DNA of 64,000 bases from assembly GCA_007844125.1 (NCBI GenBank), contig CM017563.1:25946694-26010693 (forward strand). The letters run 5' to 3'. Both the position numbers and the translations under genes were made by a program. The notes below the pieces were generated by a model. It saw only the letters and a list, made by a program, of their open reading frames with translations, searched no databases and was not told where the DNA came from. Within the stretch, counting starts at the first letter, position 1. Every line of letters starts with the position of its first letter. This DNA is from Sinonovacula constricta. Lineage: Eukaryota; Mollusca; Bivalvia; Cardiida; Solecurtidae. Of this stretch, positions 1-10,584 are shown piece after piece.

Positions 1-799
1 TAACAATTCTGCGGATGCCATAAGATGGTTATCGGTAGTGGACATTTTAGAATCCAAGGCCATTGTGGCAGATGTTACTGTGGTATTTATCAGCGGTTGT
101 GGACAAAAATGAGGACATGCAAAACAATCTACCAACGTGGATTACCCATGGTTTTGACAAAATAGGAAGTGTTACAAAACTTGTGTGTAATAATTAGTAA
201 ATGGCTGTTCCGAATATGAACACTACAACAATCTACTTACGGCTTATAAACTGCAATAATGCACCAAAACTCACTTATTTTTAGGTTTTAATTGATGACG
301 GAGATGAAGGTTAAACAGACAAAGAAGCTATGCTTTTGTGACATTTTTTTTTAACACTCTTCGTAATTGAGAAATTACAATAACCATTGACGCGGTTCCG
401 ATCTCGACAATACAGCTGACAAAAACAACATACATGTTTCTGAAATTGTGATAATAGCCACATCACCGATGTTTTTGACTGGAATGACGACATACGAACT
501 GGAACAAGTACAACTTTAACACATACATGTGTATAAATGAGATTTTGAACACGGGAATAATGATGCCGACGTTATCGATCTAGACCTCACCATTGACACT
601 CTACGCATGACTTAAACTGTGGCGGTAAGCATGTCAATAGTTTTGATGTTTTAAATGGGTTAGTAATTGATGATCTAGAAACAGAAAACCTAGGTGACGC
701 TGAAACTGTAATGCTAAATCACAAGTCATCGACGTTTGTAACTTTTATTTATGTAGCTGACAACCTAAAGACTGCTTCACAGCTAAGAGATAAACTCAC
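1..799. other. Intron or flank of the ROCO gene, nothing else recognised
   Basis: AT-rich sequence downstream of the exon 5 donor. No reading frame longer than about 60 codons on either strand has recognisable content, and I see no further COR-like text. Probably intron 5. Confidence 0.5.
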
Positions 800-944
800 C
801 GATGGTTTTAAAGCTGTCCTCGACCTCAATGTTGAGTTTCTCCTCAAGGTCGTGCCTGAACACCGACCGGAACATATCGAAGAACCATGCAGGCCTCAGC
901 ACGATGTAGTCCTTCATAGTTGGGTGGTTAGAGAACCACAACAC
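800..944 (-). CDS. MFHAS1-like: ROCO gene exon 5: COR domain core, last exon in window
   Basis: Acceptor CGTACTCAG|GTG; donor ACCATCG|GTGAGT. The 48 codons read VLWFSNHPTMKDYIVLRPAWFFDMFRSVFRHDL and onward, the conserved COR motif (LWF, then a PxW[LF] block, then RHDL). The exon ends in phase 1, so the gene continues to the left. I could not find the next exon in 1-799. This exon was found by reading the minus strand; no long ORF marks it. Confidence 0.88.
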
Positions 945-3900
945 CTGAGTACGAGAAGAAACTAGTAAAAATTAACTCGAAAATAAAATTGCCAGGAGGC
1001 CTCCGTACAAAGATATGCGTATTTTGCATTGCATTTACACAAAGGAAGTCAAGGTAAGCATGAATGAAATACTGAAAAAAAATCTGTTTAAGTCCTTGCT
1101 AACCTTGCCCGTCTCGTGAAGATACTGCACTATTGTCGTCAGGAGATGCTTCATCCCAAATTTCTCACCAGCTTCTTCCTTGAATGCTTCAAACTTCATG
1201 ACAGGCACTGTCATGGAGTTACCTTTCTCCTCAGCCCAGCTTTCTACGTCACTCCAGAACGTTGGGATAGTCCGCAACACGTTCGGGAACTGCTTACTGT
1301 CCTTCGCCAGCAGCTCTATTGACGCTCGTACGGTGTCATAACCTGAGAAATTTGTAAATAAAATCTTTCACAGGGAACATTATCAAGAGGAATTTTCATA
1401 TAAATATTCCAACTTATGCAATATATACTTTACTGCTTAGAAGAATGTTGTTTTTGTTTTGTTTCTAAAGATAATTATCCAGAATCCGTGTTTAGTCGTA
1501 ACGAATAAGGAAATTAAAGGTCTTAAAAGATTTCATATATTAAAAGTCAATCATTTGCAATGTAAAAATAAAACTAACAAATACAAAATAGAGACGGAAT
1601 AAAGCAAACAACAACAAAAGACAAGAGACAACTAATATGCCCCACCCCCTCGCTGTCAGTTTTCACCCAATGACCAAGGTCGTTGTGACTTTGAGCTTTA
1701 CGTCCCCAAACTAATTGGGACCATCGTCTCAACATGATCAATGTCCCTGCCAAGTTTGAGCACTCGTTCGTCCAATAGATGTCCAACAGGACACTAAAAT
1801 AACTTGAAAAGGGACTCAAACGAATTGGTGTCATCTACTCAGTAGGATCATATGTGTGTACACATTTTGAGGGTTGACGGCTCTTGCATGCTCTAGTCGT
1901 CAGTTGGAAACAATGGTGGACAGACCGACAGACAGACTGACCGACAGACTGACCGACTCATACAAAACAATAACTTGATTCCGACCTATATGCTAAAATA
2001 CATCCCGTTTGCGATTTATTGATGTGGGACTATGAATTTGCTTCAACGTAATCAATAATGTTTAGAATTCTAATTTATCTTATTGTTTTTTTGAAGCATC
2101 ATTGAGTGATAATACATTTAACGTCATGATCGTGTCAATGTTGGTACATACAGCATAATACTGTCGGTCCCGGGAAAAGAGATGTTTTTTAATAAATATA
2201 GTCGCTGAATAACTGTCAATCCGAGGATCAAACTATTTATAAATTGCTTGAAACAAATTAACAAGTTAGTGGTAAAACAAGGAAGTGGTTATATATCTGA
2301 TCGACAAATTTATAAAATCGTTCTTCTATAATTAGTTTCATGTCCTTGAAAAAAAGTTCCCTTCATATCATTTACAAGTGGTAAAATGTCTAAATCACAA
2401 TAGACTTTACAGAAATCACGGTGTCTAACATATGACGTGATATATATGAATAGGAGGCATATTAATCGAGCCATACATTCGTTACCAAATAAATGAAACG
2501 TTAATAGCGGTCACTGCCTTAAGCCCCCGGGTGTATGCCATAAATCATCAGTCTGCTGAGGCCTGAACCTTCGTGTTAAGTTGTTAAACTTTAGATGGTG
2601 GAATAGACACGTTCATGGTTATGATAATTAATAATTGCATGTGACAATCTCACCCGTGTTGTTAGCCGCGCTGGTCACAATCACTTCTGTTTGTACCACG
2701 AACTTCTCCTGTAGCAGGAGAGAGTAGGCATTCAGCTGGGATGACAACGTCTGGGAGATATGCGGCTTCTCTGTGATGGCGTCGATCCTCTTCTGCACGA
2801 TCTGTCGCTGCCGCTCTGCATGGAGCTGTAACTTCTGCTTCACCTCATCACACACTGACGTAATCACTTTCTTCTTCAGTTTGTCCGCGTGTGTCCCCAC
2901 CAGCAGCACACACAATTTATTTGTCTTCGAAATCATCCAATCAAACCACGATCCAACCATTTCTTCGAATTTCTCACTTTTATACGTGTACATGTTAAAC
3001 GTCAAAATTGCTATGGCTGGTTGTTCAAAGAACATATAATGAGGGAACAGGTAGAACGGATGACCACAGAAGTCTAATATACATAGATTTAAGGCTTTAG
3101 TTGGTGGCGGAAGATTTCCCCCCTCAGTCTCTATATGATTTTCTTCCACCGCACCATTCATAAGCGCACTGTTGTTCAGATAATTTTCCATCCGACTCCG
3201 CTTGTCCCGTTTATGACCTTTCTCTGGTTTATCATGTTTGTTCAGTTTTGTAACAAACTCAGGCTCCTCTGGTTCGTCATCTTGAATATTGTCAATAGTC
3301 ATTTCAGTTATTTCAATGCCAGCAGACTTCTCGTACATTTCCTCAGACAATCGAGGTTGCCCATCTGCAAGGGTCTGCACAAAGCTGGTTTTGCCACTGT
3401 TGTGGGACCCCAGAATCAGAATCTGTACAGATTACAAAAATATAATATTAACAGTGTAGGTAGACAGAGTTATACGCGTAATATATAACGCAATTATAAC
3501 ACAAAAACTACTAAGTTGTACCAGTGCCTGTGTATACTTACACTTTTTAATACTAAATGATAATTAGTGTGTTAAACTGGGTCAAAATCTGAAAGATTAA
3601 AGCTGTGATATAACACATTGAGAATACTGTTCTCATATTAAAGGATTTAATTTTGTCAAATAACAGACATGTTAAAGTAATTCTTTGCCTGTTTTACTTA
3701 TTACACTTATAATTATGAATATTTATTTAATAAATTTGTCGTTATACCTAGATTAAATATTGCTAAAGTAAACATAGTTAATAGCTGCCAATATGTTGTA
3801 TTCAATAACTACATGTATATACCGCCCAACTAAAGCAATGGCACATGTTACAACTATGACTTGGTCATTAATTAAAAATGAAAATATTTTTAATTTGTTG

Positions 3901-6900
3901 AGATTATCTACCCAGGAACAACATCGCAGTTACCTGGGGATAGTGTCCATTTGAAGCGAATAAAATGTTGACTTCACTGTGTATAGCATGCCGTGAAGAT
4001 TGGTATGATACCACACCCAGTCACATTATCCTGACACCGGGCCAACAACCGTAAAACTACGTTACTTGGGCGTTAGCAAGGCAACTCTACCACTACTAAT
4101 TTAATGAATGTGATGTGTTGCGCCCCACGCTTGAGCCCGGAGGGCGCACCAGGCTTGAGCCCGGGTTCTCCCATACCTGAAACAGACACTTCACCGATTT
4201 CCTGTGTATATCATACCTTTACTCCCTGGTAATTCTTTACCTTGAGCTGTATTTCCTGTGTATATCATACCTTTACTCCCTGATAATTCTTTACCTTGAG
4301 CTGTATTTCCTGTGTATATCATACCTTTACTCCCTGGAAATTCTTTACCTTGAGCTGTATTTCCTGTGTATATCATACCTTTACTCCCTGGAAATTCTTT
4401 ACCTTGAGCTGTATTTCCTGTGTATATCATACCTTTACTCCCTGGTAATTCTTTACATTGAGCTGTATTTCCTGTGTATATCATACCTTTACTCCCTGGT
4501 AATTCTTTACATTGAGCTGTATTTCCTGTGTATATCATACCTTTACTCCCTGGAAATTCTTTACCTTGAGCTGTATTTCCTGTGTATATCATACCTTTAC
4601 TCCCTGGTAATTCTTTACATTGAGCTGTATTTCCTGTGTATATCATACCTTTACTCCCTGGTAATTCTTCACATTGAGCTGTATTTCCTGTGTATATCAT
4701 ACCTTCACTCCCTGGTAATTCTTTACATTGAGCTGTATTTCCTGTGTATATCATACCTTCACTCCCTGGTAATTCTTTACATTGAGCTGTATGTCCTGTG
4801 TATATCATACCTTTACTCCCTGATAATTCTTTACATTGAGCTGTGTTTCCTGTGTATATCATACCTTCACTCCCTGGTAATTCTTTACATTGAGCTGTAT
4901 TTCCTGTGTATATCATACCTTCACTCCCTGGTAATTCTTTACATTGAGCTGTATTTCCTGTGTATATCATACCTTTACTCCCTGGAAATTCTTTACCTTG
5001 AGCTGTATTTCCTGTGTATATCATACCTTTACTCCCTGGTAATTCTTTACATTGAGCTGTATTTCCTGTGTATATCATACCTTTACTCCCTGGTAATTCT
5101 TCACATTGAGCTGTATTTCCTGTGTATATCATACCTTCACTCCCTGGTAATTCTTTACATTGAGCTGTATTTCCTGTGTATATCATACCTTCACTCCCTG
5201 GTAATTCTTTACATTGAGCTGTATGTCCTGTGTATATCATACCTTTACTCCCTGATAATTCTTTACATTGAGCTGTGTTTCTTGGAAGAACTGCATCATA
5301 GACTTGAGGCCACACTCACAGACATCTTGTGGCGGAAATGTGAGTGGATTATCGTCCACCAACATCTCCTGACCTGAGGTGAGTTCCACTTTCTTCATCT
5401 TGTTCCAATCCAACACTTTGATCCTGTTGGCGGATAGATCCAGTTTCTTAGTGAGAAGAAGTAGATGGCCTGGAAATTTGTGCAGAATGTTGCCGGCGAG
5501 GTCAATTTCAGCAATCGTGTGTAGATGGTGAGGATTAAGGTGGAACACTGGGATTTTCGAGATCTGGTTATGACTAGCCTTAAGGGATTCCAGACTCGAT
5601 AATTGAAACACATCCGTTGGAAGCACTGAGATTTTGTTACGGGAAATGTTCAACTCGCGAATGTTTTTTAGATTCCGGACATCTAGGCCAACCTCTCGTA
5701 TAGCATTATCACTGCAGTCAAGAATTTCAAGTTTTCGCATATGCGACACGTCTTTGAACACTGAACCTAATTTGTTATGATCCAATAAAAGCACCTGCAT
5801 CTTTTTAAGCTTCTCTAAACCTTTTAAGCTCTCAATCCCATTATGACTTAAGTTAAGTCGTGTAAGATTTTTCAGTTTTCGTATACCTGATGGTATCTTG
5901 GATAATTTGTTATTGTTTAGATTAAGCTCAACCAGGTTTTCCAGTGCTTTGAAAGAGTCGGGTAAACTGGAGTCGCCGAGTTGGTTGTCACCCAGATCCA
6001 ACTTCTCCAGGTGTGTCATCTTGCTGACCAGGTTCTCTGACAGACTTGTCAACTTGAGACCGTTGATCATCAACCGCTTCACGGAGCTGGAGTGGGACTC
6101 GACGTGGTCGATTGTATCCTGGAATGGCAGGATCCAGGGAAATATGACAAGATTAGATAAGACATACCTACATTATTAAACACACGATCCACGTTGTTTC
6201 CACCACATTTGTAATGTATAAAAGTTAAATTACTATAAACAGAGCCGGTTCAAAACAAAAAAGAAAAAAAAACAATCATTAAAAGAAGCAACTGGTGTGA
6301 TTGTATCGGGATTTTCTTTGTGGTACACAGTGCAAAGTTAAAAGCAATATGGCTTTATACGTTGTTAGAATAATGGTACAGATTATGGCAGTAGGTGTTT
6401 TATGTAAAAAGGATATAGTGCAAACTTTCTTTCATTGAATAAATTGATATCAATGGTTAAGAAATAGTTACAGGTACATATTTTCTGCAGAAATGTTAAT
6501 AGCGGGAATTCAATGCAACAAACATAATAACAAAAGAGCTATTTAAGTTAAATAATATAGGAACCATATAGTAATAATAATTGTACTCAAAAGCGATGAG
6601 TTAATATATTATTTGTGCTTTATTGTTAAAATGATGGACTGGAAAATTTAAACGAAGTTTTTTTTTAAACTTTTGATGTTAAGGTAGAGCAAGCATAGTA
6701 CAACAAATCAGAGCATCCTTTAACAGTCTAAAACAAGCATTGTAATGTTTGCTTTCATTTTATTTTGTCATCTTCTTTCCTTTAAAAGACTAGCAATTCA
6801 ACAGCAACTTAACCATTTGCTTGCTGGAAACACCATAGCCTACGGGCAGAGAATGTTTGATGCTAATGGGTGGTGTTTCCAGCAACGGGTAAATTTATCG

Positions 6901-7168
6901 ACTGAAAGTTAGTATTACTTTTAAACTGCAGAAGAATTAAAATACCGTTTTTGGTTATTTTGGTTTTAAAAACAATGTACAATCCTCACACCTGTGTGAC
7001 ATCAAATAGTCGCAAGGACACAGTCTTCTCTTTCTTGGCACTGGGCATGCGCTCTGGATGCATATGCCGCGCCCCTTGGAAACCCACGTGAGCCATGATT
7101 GGTCCTTTTGGAAGAGTAAGCCCCGCCCTTGGACCTAACTGCTTCCGGCGGGAGGCAACAACCGACAT
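800..7168 (-). CDS. MFHAS1-like: LRR-ROC-COR (ROCO family) protein, MFHAS1-like, 3' end beyond window
   Basis: Gene-level entry; coding exons on the minus strand are 7168-6992, 6118-5243, 3422-2654, 1342-1104 and 944-800. Exon phases agree at every junction (0, 0, 1, 0, then 1 at the open end) and each border is GT/AG. They encode about 735 residues: an N-terminal leader, nine or so leucine-rich repeats, a ROC GTPase domain with P-loop GSHNSGKTS, and the start of a COR domain. ROCO proteins couple GTP binding by ROC to dimerisation through COR; MFHAS1-type members lack the LRRK kinase and are linked in vertebrates to innate immune signalling. Domain order and the COR text (VLWFSNHP, RPAWFFDMFRSVFRHDL) favour MFHAS1-like over LRRK. 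Human MFHAS1 is about 1050 residues, so around 300 are missing past the left edge. Orthology within the family is not proven. Confidence 0.88.
1104..1342 (-). CDS. MFHAS1-like: ROCO gene exon 4: ROC-COR linker and COR start
   Basis: Acceptor TTTCTCAG|GT TAT; donor GGCAAG|GTTAGC. It encodes about 80 residues, from YDTVRASIELL to QYLHETGK. The pattern VPVMKFEAF...LTTIVQYLHETGK is the classic start of a COR domain, where helices lead into the LHxxGxvLWF motif. The motif is completed across the splice junction by exon 5 (LHETGK|VLWFSNHP), which strongly supports both exons. Confidence 0.9.
1625..1965. repeat. Decayed interspersed repeat in ROCO intron 3
   Basis: The text resembles a repeat I know from bivalve genomes: '...gaccaaggtcgttgtgactttgagc...', 'aattggtgtcatctactcagtaggatcat', and a closing run of gacagaccgacag-type tetramers. 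It lies between exons 3 and 4. I judge the class by resemblance only; the true ends are unclear. Confidence 0.4.
2654..3422 (-). CDS. MFHAS1-like: ROCO gene exon 3: ROC GTPase domain
   Basis: 256 codons plus one base between acceptor CTGTACAG|ATT and donor ACACGG|GTGAGA. GTPase motifs appear in order: P-loop GSHNSGKTS (G1), SAGIEITEM (switch I region), DFCGH (G3, the DxxGH form seen in ROC domains), GTHADKL (G4, THxD type) and TSAANNTG (G5 region). An acidic and then lysine-rich insert lies between switch I and G3. The K and T of G1 and the D of G3 are present, so nucleotide binding looks intact. The domain would bind GTP and control the COR dimer. Confidence 0.92.
3918..4200 (-). mobile_element. 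tRNA-derived SINE, family A copy 1
   Basis: Minus orientation. It shares the core 'cactgtgtatagcatgccgtga...ggtatgataccacacccagtcacattatcctgacacc' with the copies at 18881, 36540, 47560 and 48670. Its tRNA-like head is diverged and carries a short internal duplication (the 'cttgagcccg' block twice). The head runs straight into the 54-bp array at about 4200, so the element borders, or inserted into, that array. It lies in ROCO intron 2. Confidence 0.75.
4201..5290 (-). repeat. 54-bp minisatellite built from an exon end and its splice donor
   Basis: About 20 head-to-tail copies of a 54-bp unit. Read on the minus strand, each contains GGAGTAAAGGTATGATATAC and the CTCAATGTAAAGAATTA block; the first copy is the true 3' end of the LRR exon and its donor. 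Substitutions define unit types (AAG/GAG before the donor, TGT/GGT, CCA/TCA). Units 1-6 have the same types as units 9-14, so there is an eight-unit (432-bp) higher-order repeat. One shifted frame stays open for 374 codons because 54 is a multiple of three; in the LRR frame every unit has a TGA. I read the open frame as a by-product. Confidence 0.93.
5237..5245 (-). promoter_or_regulatory. Functional 5' splice site of ROCO exon 2
   Basis: AAG|GTATGA. This is the first of about 21 identical AAGGTATGA sites. It is the only one that joins the LRR frame to the ROC exon without reading a TGA first, since the TGA lies inside the donor motif itself. That makes it the site that must be chosen for a full-length product. 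Confidence 0.8.
5243..6118 (-). CDS. MFHAS1-like: ROCO gene exon 2: leucine-rich repeat domain
   Basis: 292 codons between acceptor CCATTCCAG|GAT and donor GTAAAG|GTATGA. About nine LRRs of the LxxLxLxxNxL type are readable, among them LEKLDLGDNQL, LVELNLNNNKL, LTRLNLSHNGI, MQVLLLDHNKL, IRELNISRNKI and KKLDLSANRI. They are followed by the cap-like stretch MLVDDNPLTFPPQDVCECG. The exon ends ...NVKNYQGVK, and joining to exon 3 gives GVKILILGSHNSGKTS, the expected LRR-to-GTPase junction. LRRs form a curved scaffold for partner binding. The last ~45 bases of the exon and its splice donor are the founding unit of the adjoining 54-bp array. Confidence 0.92.
6821..6885. repeat. 15-bp perfect inverted repeat in ROCO intron 1
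   Basis: TTGCTGGAAACACCA at 6821-6835 is matched exactly by its reverse complement at 6871-6885, with a 35-base loop. It could be a hairpin in the pre-mRNA, or the end pair of a very small transposon remnant; no flanking target-site duplication is clear. Confidence 0.6.
6992..7168 (-). CDS. MFHAS1-like: ROCO gene coding exon 1 (N-terminal leader)
   Basis: Open from ATG at 7168 for 59 codons, ending ...LRLFDVTQ before donor CAG|GTGTGAG (GT at 6991-6990), phase 0, matching exon 2. The start is uncertain. The ATG at 7096 (MAHV...) has a stronger context (A at -3, G at +4) than 7168, and a third ATG gives MPSAKKEK. The stretch also carries promoter-like motifs (GC box, inverted CCAAT, CACGTG, an NRF-1-like GCGCATGCCC), so transcription may start inside it and the shorter protein may be the real one. 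Residues 1-40 show no domain; the last 19 look like the usual lead-in to the LRRs. Confidence 0.65.
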
Positions 7169-7190
7169 CTTGTAGAAAATGACGTCAGCA
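7060..7190 (-). promoter_or_regulatory. Putative promoter region of the ROCO gene
   Basis: A locally GC-richer stretch over and above the first exon. It holds a perfect CRE palindrome TGACGTCA (7180-7187), a GC box (agccccgccc), an inverted CCAAT (gattggtcc) beside an E-box CACGTG, and GCGCATGCCC, which resembles an NRF-1 half. Motif clustering is suggestive only; no TATA box is evident. Confidence 0.4.
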
Positions 7191-8426
7191 CTCTCTTAGA
7201 GTGCAGAGATAGAGTAATGAGTGTAGAAGTTTTGGTACCCATCCTTCAAGGTCGATTTAGAGGCTGAAAATGACGAAACTCGTTTTACCATTCGTTATCC
7301 GCACGATTATGACTGGCAAAAAAAAATTAATTATAACCCTAAGAAAAGCGACTTGCCAACAGACATGTCTATAATGCGTGGTAATCAGTGTATATTTAAC
7401 ACGTTTGACAGGGTGAGCAATTTTTCACTTGCAAATCACCATATTATTTAGCCATTCCTGTAACTTAACGAATTAAATTAAATATTTCTTGATTTCAAAA
7501 GTAGTTCTTATCCAATGTGATCATAAAACGATGTTACAATTAACTTTATAACGGTACACCAAGTAGAAATGTTGATTGTGTTACAAAAGAGATTTAGCTT
7601 GACATTTCCCCTATTGCAAACAACTATGTATATATTAGTATATACATTCTAATTCCTCATATGTCTGATCAGCGCGAGCTTGATGGCCATTTTGCTTCTA
7701 ACTTCCCACCAAGAAGTCAATATACTGTGGTGAGCTGTATATCACATGTAAATATTCACTGTATAAACCCACGTCATATCGCCACTCCTGCGTTGGAAGC
7801 ACTGTAGCAGTTTATTTATTTCGGAATATATGTAATTATTCCAAACTAAACCCAGAATCCATACTATTATATGTATATCTTTAGCACAAACAAGAGATTT
7901 TAAAAGGTCTGCAATCTCGAAACACTCCATACAGACCCAGGATTGAATATTTCTCCACTATGAAAGAAAATGTCTATGAACAAAAGACAGTAAGCAGTCA
8001 ATATATCGACCTCTGTCGACAGTGGCACATTTAATGTTGTATTCCGCGAAAATTTCATGAATGGTTTTGTTAACGGAACACTGACACAAAACACTTTTTC
8101 AATTCACCTCAAGCTGAATATTCAATTTCGGCAATGCTGGCATTTATACGGCTCGTTGCTCTTTTAGCAAAAATGAAACGCGTTCAAGTAAGGGCAATAT
8201 ATTTTACGACTCGCATTAACAATAACTGCCATGTCTAAAATCTATCTAATTTCGATTTCCAAATATCATTTTTGTCACTTATGTGCTTCGTTTAGGACTC
8301 TACAATAAAAGGTGTGTCATATTTCATTACAGTATATTGTTTCATTATTGAATAACCCTTACCAAAGAGAATTTCAAAGGATAACTGGACGATTGCGACC
8401 AATACCTGTAGTGGAAGGGGAAGGTT
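7191..8426. other. Upstream flank of ROCO gene, no gene recognised
   Basis: AT-rich DNA without a convincing reading frame or repeat; ORFs here are at most ~64 codons and of random-like composition. Confidence 0.5.
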
Positions 8427-10584
8427 CTTTTACTGGCCATGCCATAACCAAATCGTAACCAAATCGTTTACTGGCCATAACATAACCAAATCGTAACCAA
8501 ATCGTTTACTGGCCATAACATAACCAAATCGTAACCAAATCGTTTACTGGCCATAACATAACCAAATCGTAACCAAATCGTTTACTGGCCATAACATAAC
8601 CAAATCGTAACCAAATCGTCTACTGGCCATAACATAACCAAATCGTAACCAAATCGTTTACTGGCCATAACATAACCAAATCGTAACCAAATCGTTTACT
8701 GGCCATAACATAACCAAATCGTAACCAAATCGTTTACTGGCCATAACATAACCAAATCGTAACCAAATCGTTTACTGGCCATAATATAACCAAATCGTAA
8801 CCAAATCGTTTACTGGCCATAACATAACCAAACCGTAACCAAATCGTTAACTAGCCATAACATAACCAAATCGTAACCAAATCATTAACTGGCCATGCCA
8901 TAACCACATCGTAACCAAATCGTTTACTGGCCATGCCATAACTAAATCGTTTACTGGCCATGCTATAACCAAATCGTTTACTGGCCATGCCATAACCAAA
9001 TCGTTTACTGGCCATGCTATAACCAAATCGTTTACTGGCCATGTCATAACTAAATCGTTTACTGGCTATGCCATAACCAAATCGTTTACTGGCCATGCCA
9101 TAACCAAATCGTTCACTGGACATAACATAACCAAATCGTAACCAAATCGTTTACTGGCCATGCCATAACCAAATCGTAACCAAATCGTTGACTGGCCATG
9201 CCATAACCAAATCTTTTACTGGCCATGCCATAACCAAATCGTTTACTGGCCATGCTATAACCAAATCGTTTACTGGCCATGCCATAACCAAATCGTTTAC
9301 TGGCCATGCCATAACTAAATCGTTTAATGGCCATGCCATAACCAAATCGTTTACTGGCCATGCCATAACTTAATCGTTTACTGGCCATGCTTTACTAAAT
9401 CGTTTACTGGCCATGCCATAACAAAATCGTAACCAAATCGTTTACTGGCCATGCTATAACCAAATCGTTTACTGGCCATGCCATAACCAAATCGTTTACT
9501 GGCCATGCCATAACTAAATCGTTTAATGGCCATGCCATAACCAAATCGTTTACTGGCCATGCCATAACTTAATCGTTTACTGGCCATGCTTTACTAAATC
9601 GTTTACTGGCCATGCCATAACAAAATCGTAACCAAATCGTTTACTGGCCATGCTATAACCAAATCGTTTACTGGCCATGCCATGACCAAATCGTTTACTG
9701 GCCATGCCATAACTAAATCGTTTACTGGCCATGCCATAACCAAATCGTTTACTGGCCATGCCATAACTTAATCGTTTACTGGCCATGCCATAACTAAATC
9801 GTTTACTGGCCATGCCATAACCAAATCGTTTACTGGCCATGCCATAACTAAATCGTTTACTGGCCATGCCATAACAAAATCGTAACCAAATCGTTTACTG
9901 GCCATGCCATAACCAAATCGTTTACTGGCCATGCCAAAACCAAATCGTTTACTGGCCATACAATAACTAAATCGTTTACTGGCCATCCAATAACTAAATC
10001 GTTTACTGGCCATGCCAAAACCAAATCGTTTACTGGCCATACAATAACCAAATCGTTTACTGGCCATGCCAAAACCAAATCGTTTACTGGCCATGCCATA
10101 ACTAAATCGTTTACTGGCCATGCCCAAACCAAATCGTTTACTGGCCATACAATAACCAAATCGTTTACTGGCCATGCCAAAACCAAATCGTTTACTGGCC
10201 ATGCAATAACCAGATCGTTTATTGACCATGCCATAATCAAATCGTTTACTGGCCATGCAATAACCAGATCGTTTATTGACCATGCCATAATCAAATCGTT
10301 TACTGGCCATGCAATAACCAGATCGTTTATTGACCATGCCATAACCAAATCGTTTACTGGCCATACAATAACCAAATCGTTTACTGGCCATGCCATAACC
10401 AAATCGTAACCAAATCGTTTACTGGCCATCCAATAACTAAATCGTTTACTGGCCATGCCAAAACCAAATCGTTTACTGGCCATACAATAACCAAATCGTT
10501 TACTGGCCATGCCATAACCAGATCGTTTATTGACCATGCCATAACCAAATCGTTTACTGGTCACACAATAACCAAATCGTTTAG
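8427..10584. repeat. 2.2-kb minisatellite, 38-bp units switching to 27-bp units
   Basis: The left ~450 bp is about 12 near-identical 38-bp units (ACTGGCCATAACATAACC plus AAATCGTAACCAAATCGTTT). From about 8890 the unit is mostly 27 bp (ACTGGCCATGCCATAACC plus AAATCGTTT), the same unit without an 11-bp internal duplication (AAATCGTAACC). Occasional 38-bp units persist inside the 27-bp part. A ~199-bp higher-order unit repeats from about 9380 to about 9580, and 54-bp dimers with CAGATCGTTTATTGACC recur at 10200-10340. Both strands are open in places since 27 is a multiple of three; I do not call a gene. Confidence 0.93.

Noticed and set aside
3135..3488. 117-codon plus-strand ORF
   Set aside because: It is the antisense shadow of the ROC GTPase exon.
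4191..5315. 374-codon minus-strand ORF of an 18-residue repeat
   Set aside because: It is a shifted frame of the 54-bp array that overlaps the LRR exon in another frame; the array is intronic by the splice-consistent gene model.
8847..10564. Several ORFs of MASKRFGYG and MAWPVNDLV repeats
   Set aside because: They come from a 27-bp repeat open in more than one frame and on both strands; no start context, domain or splice support.
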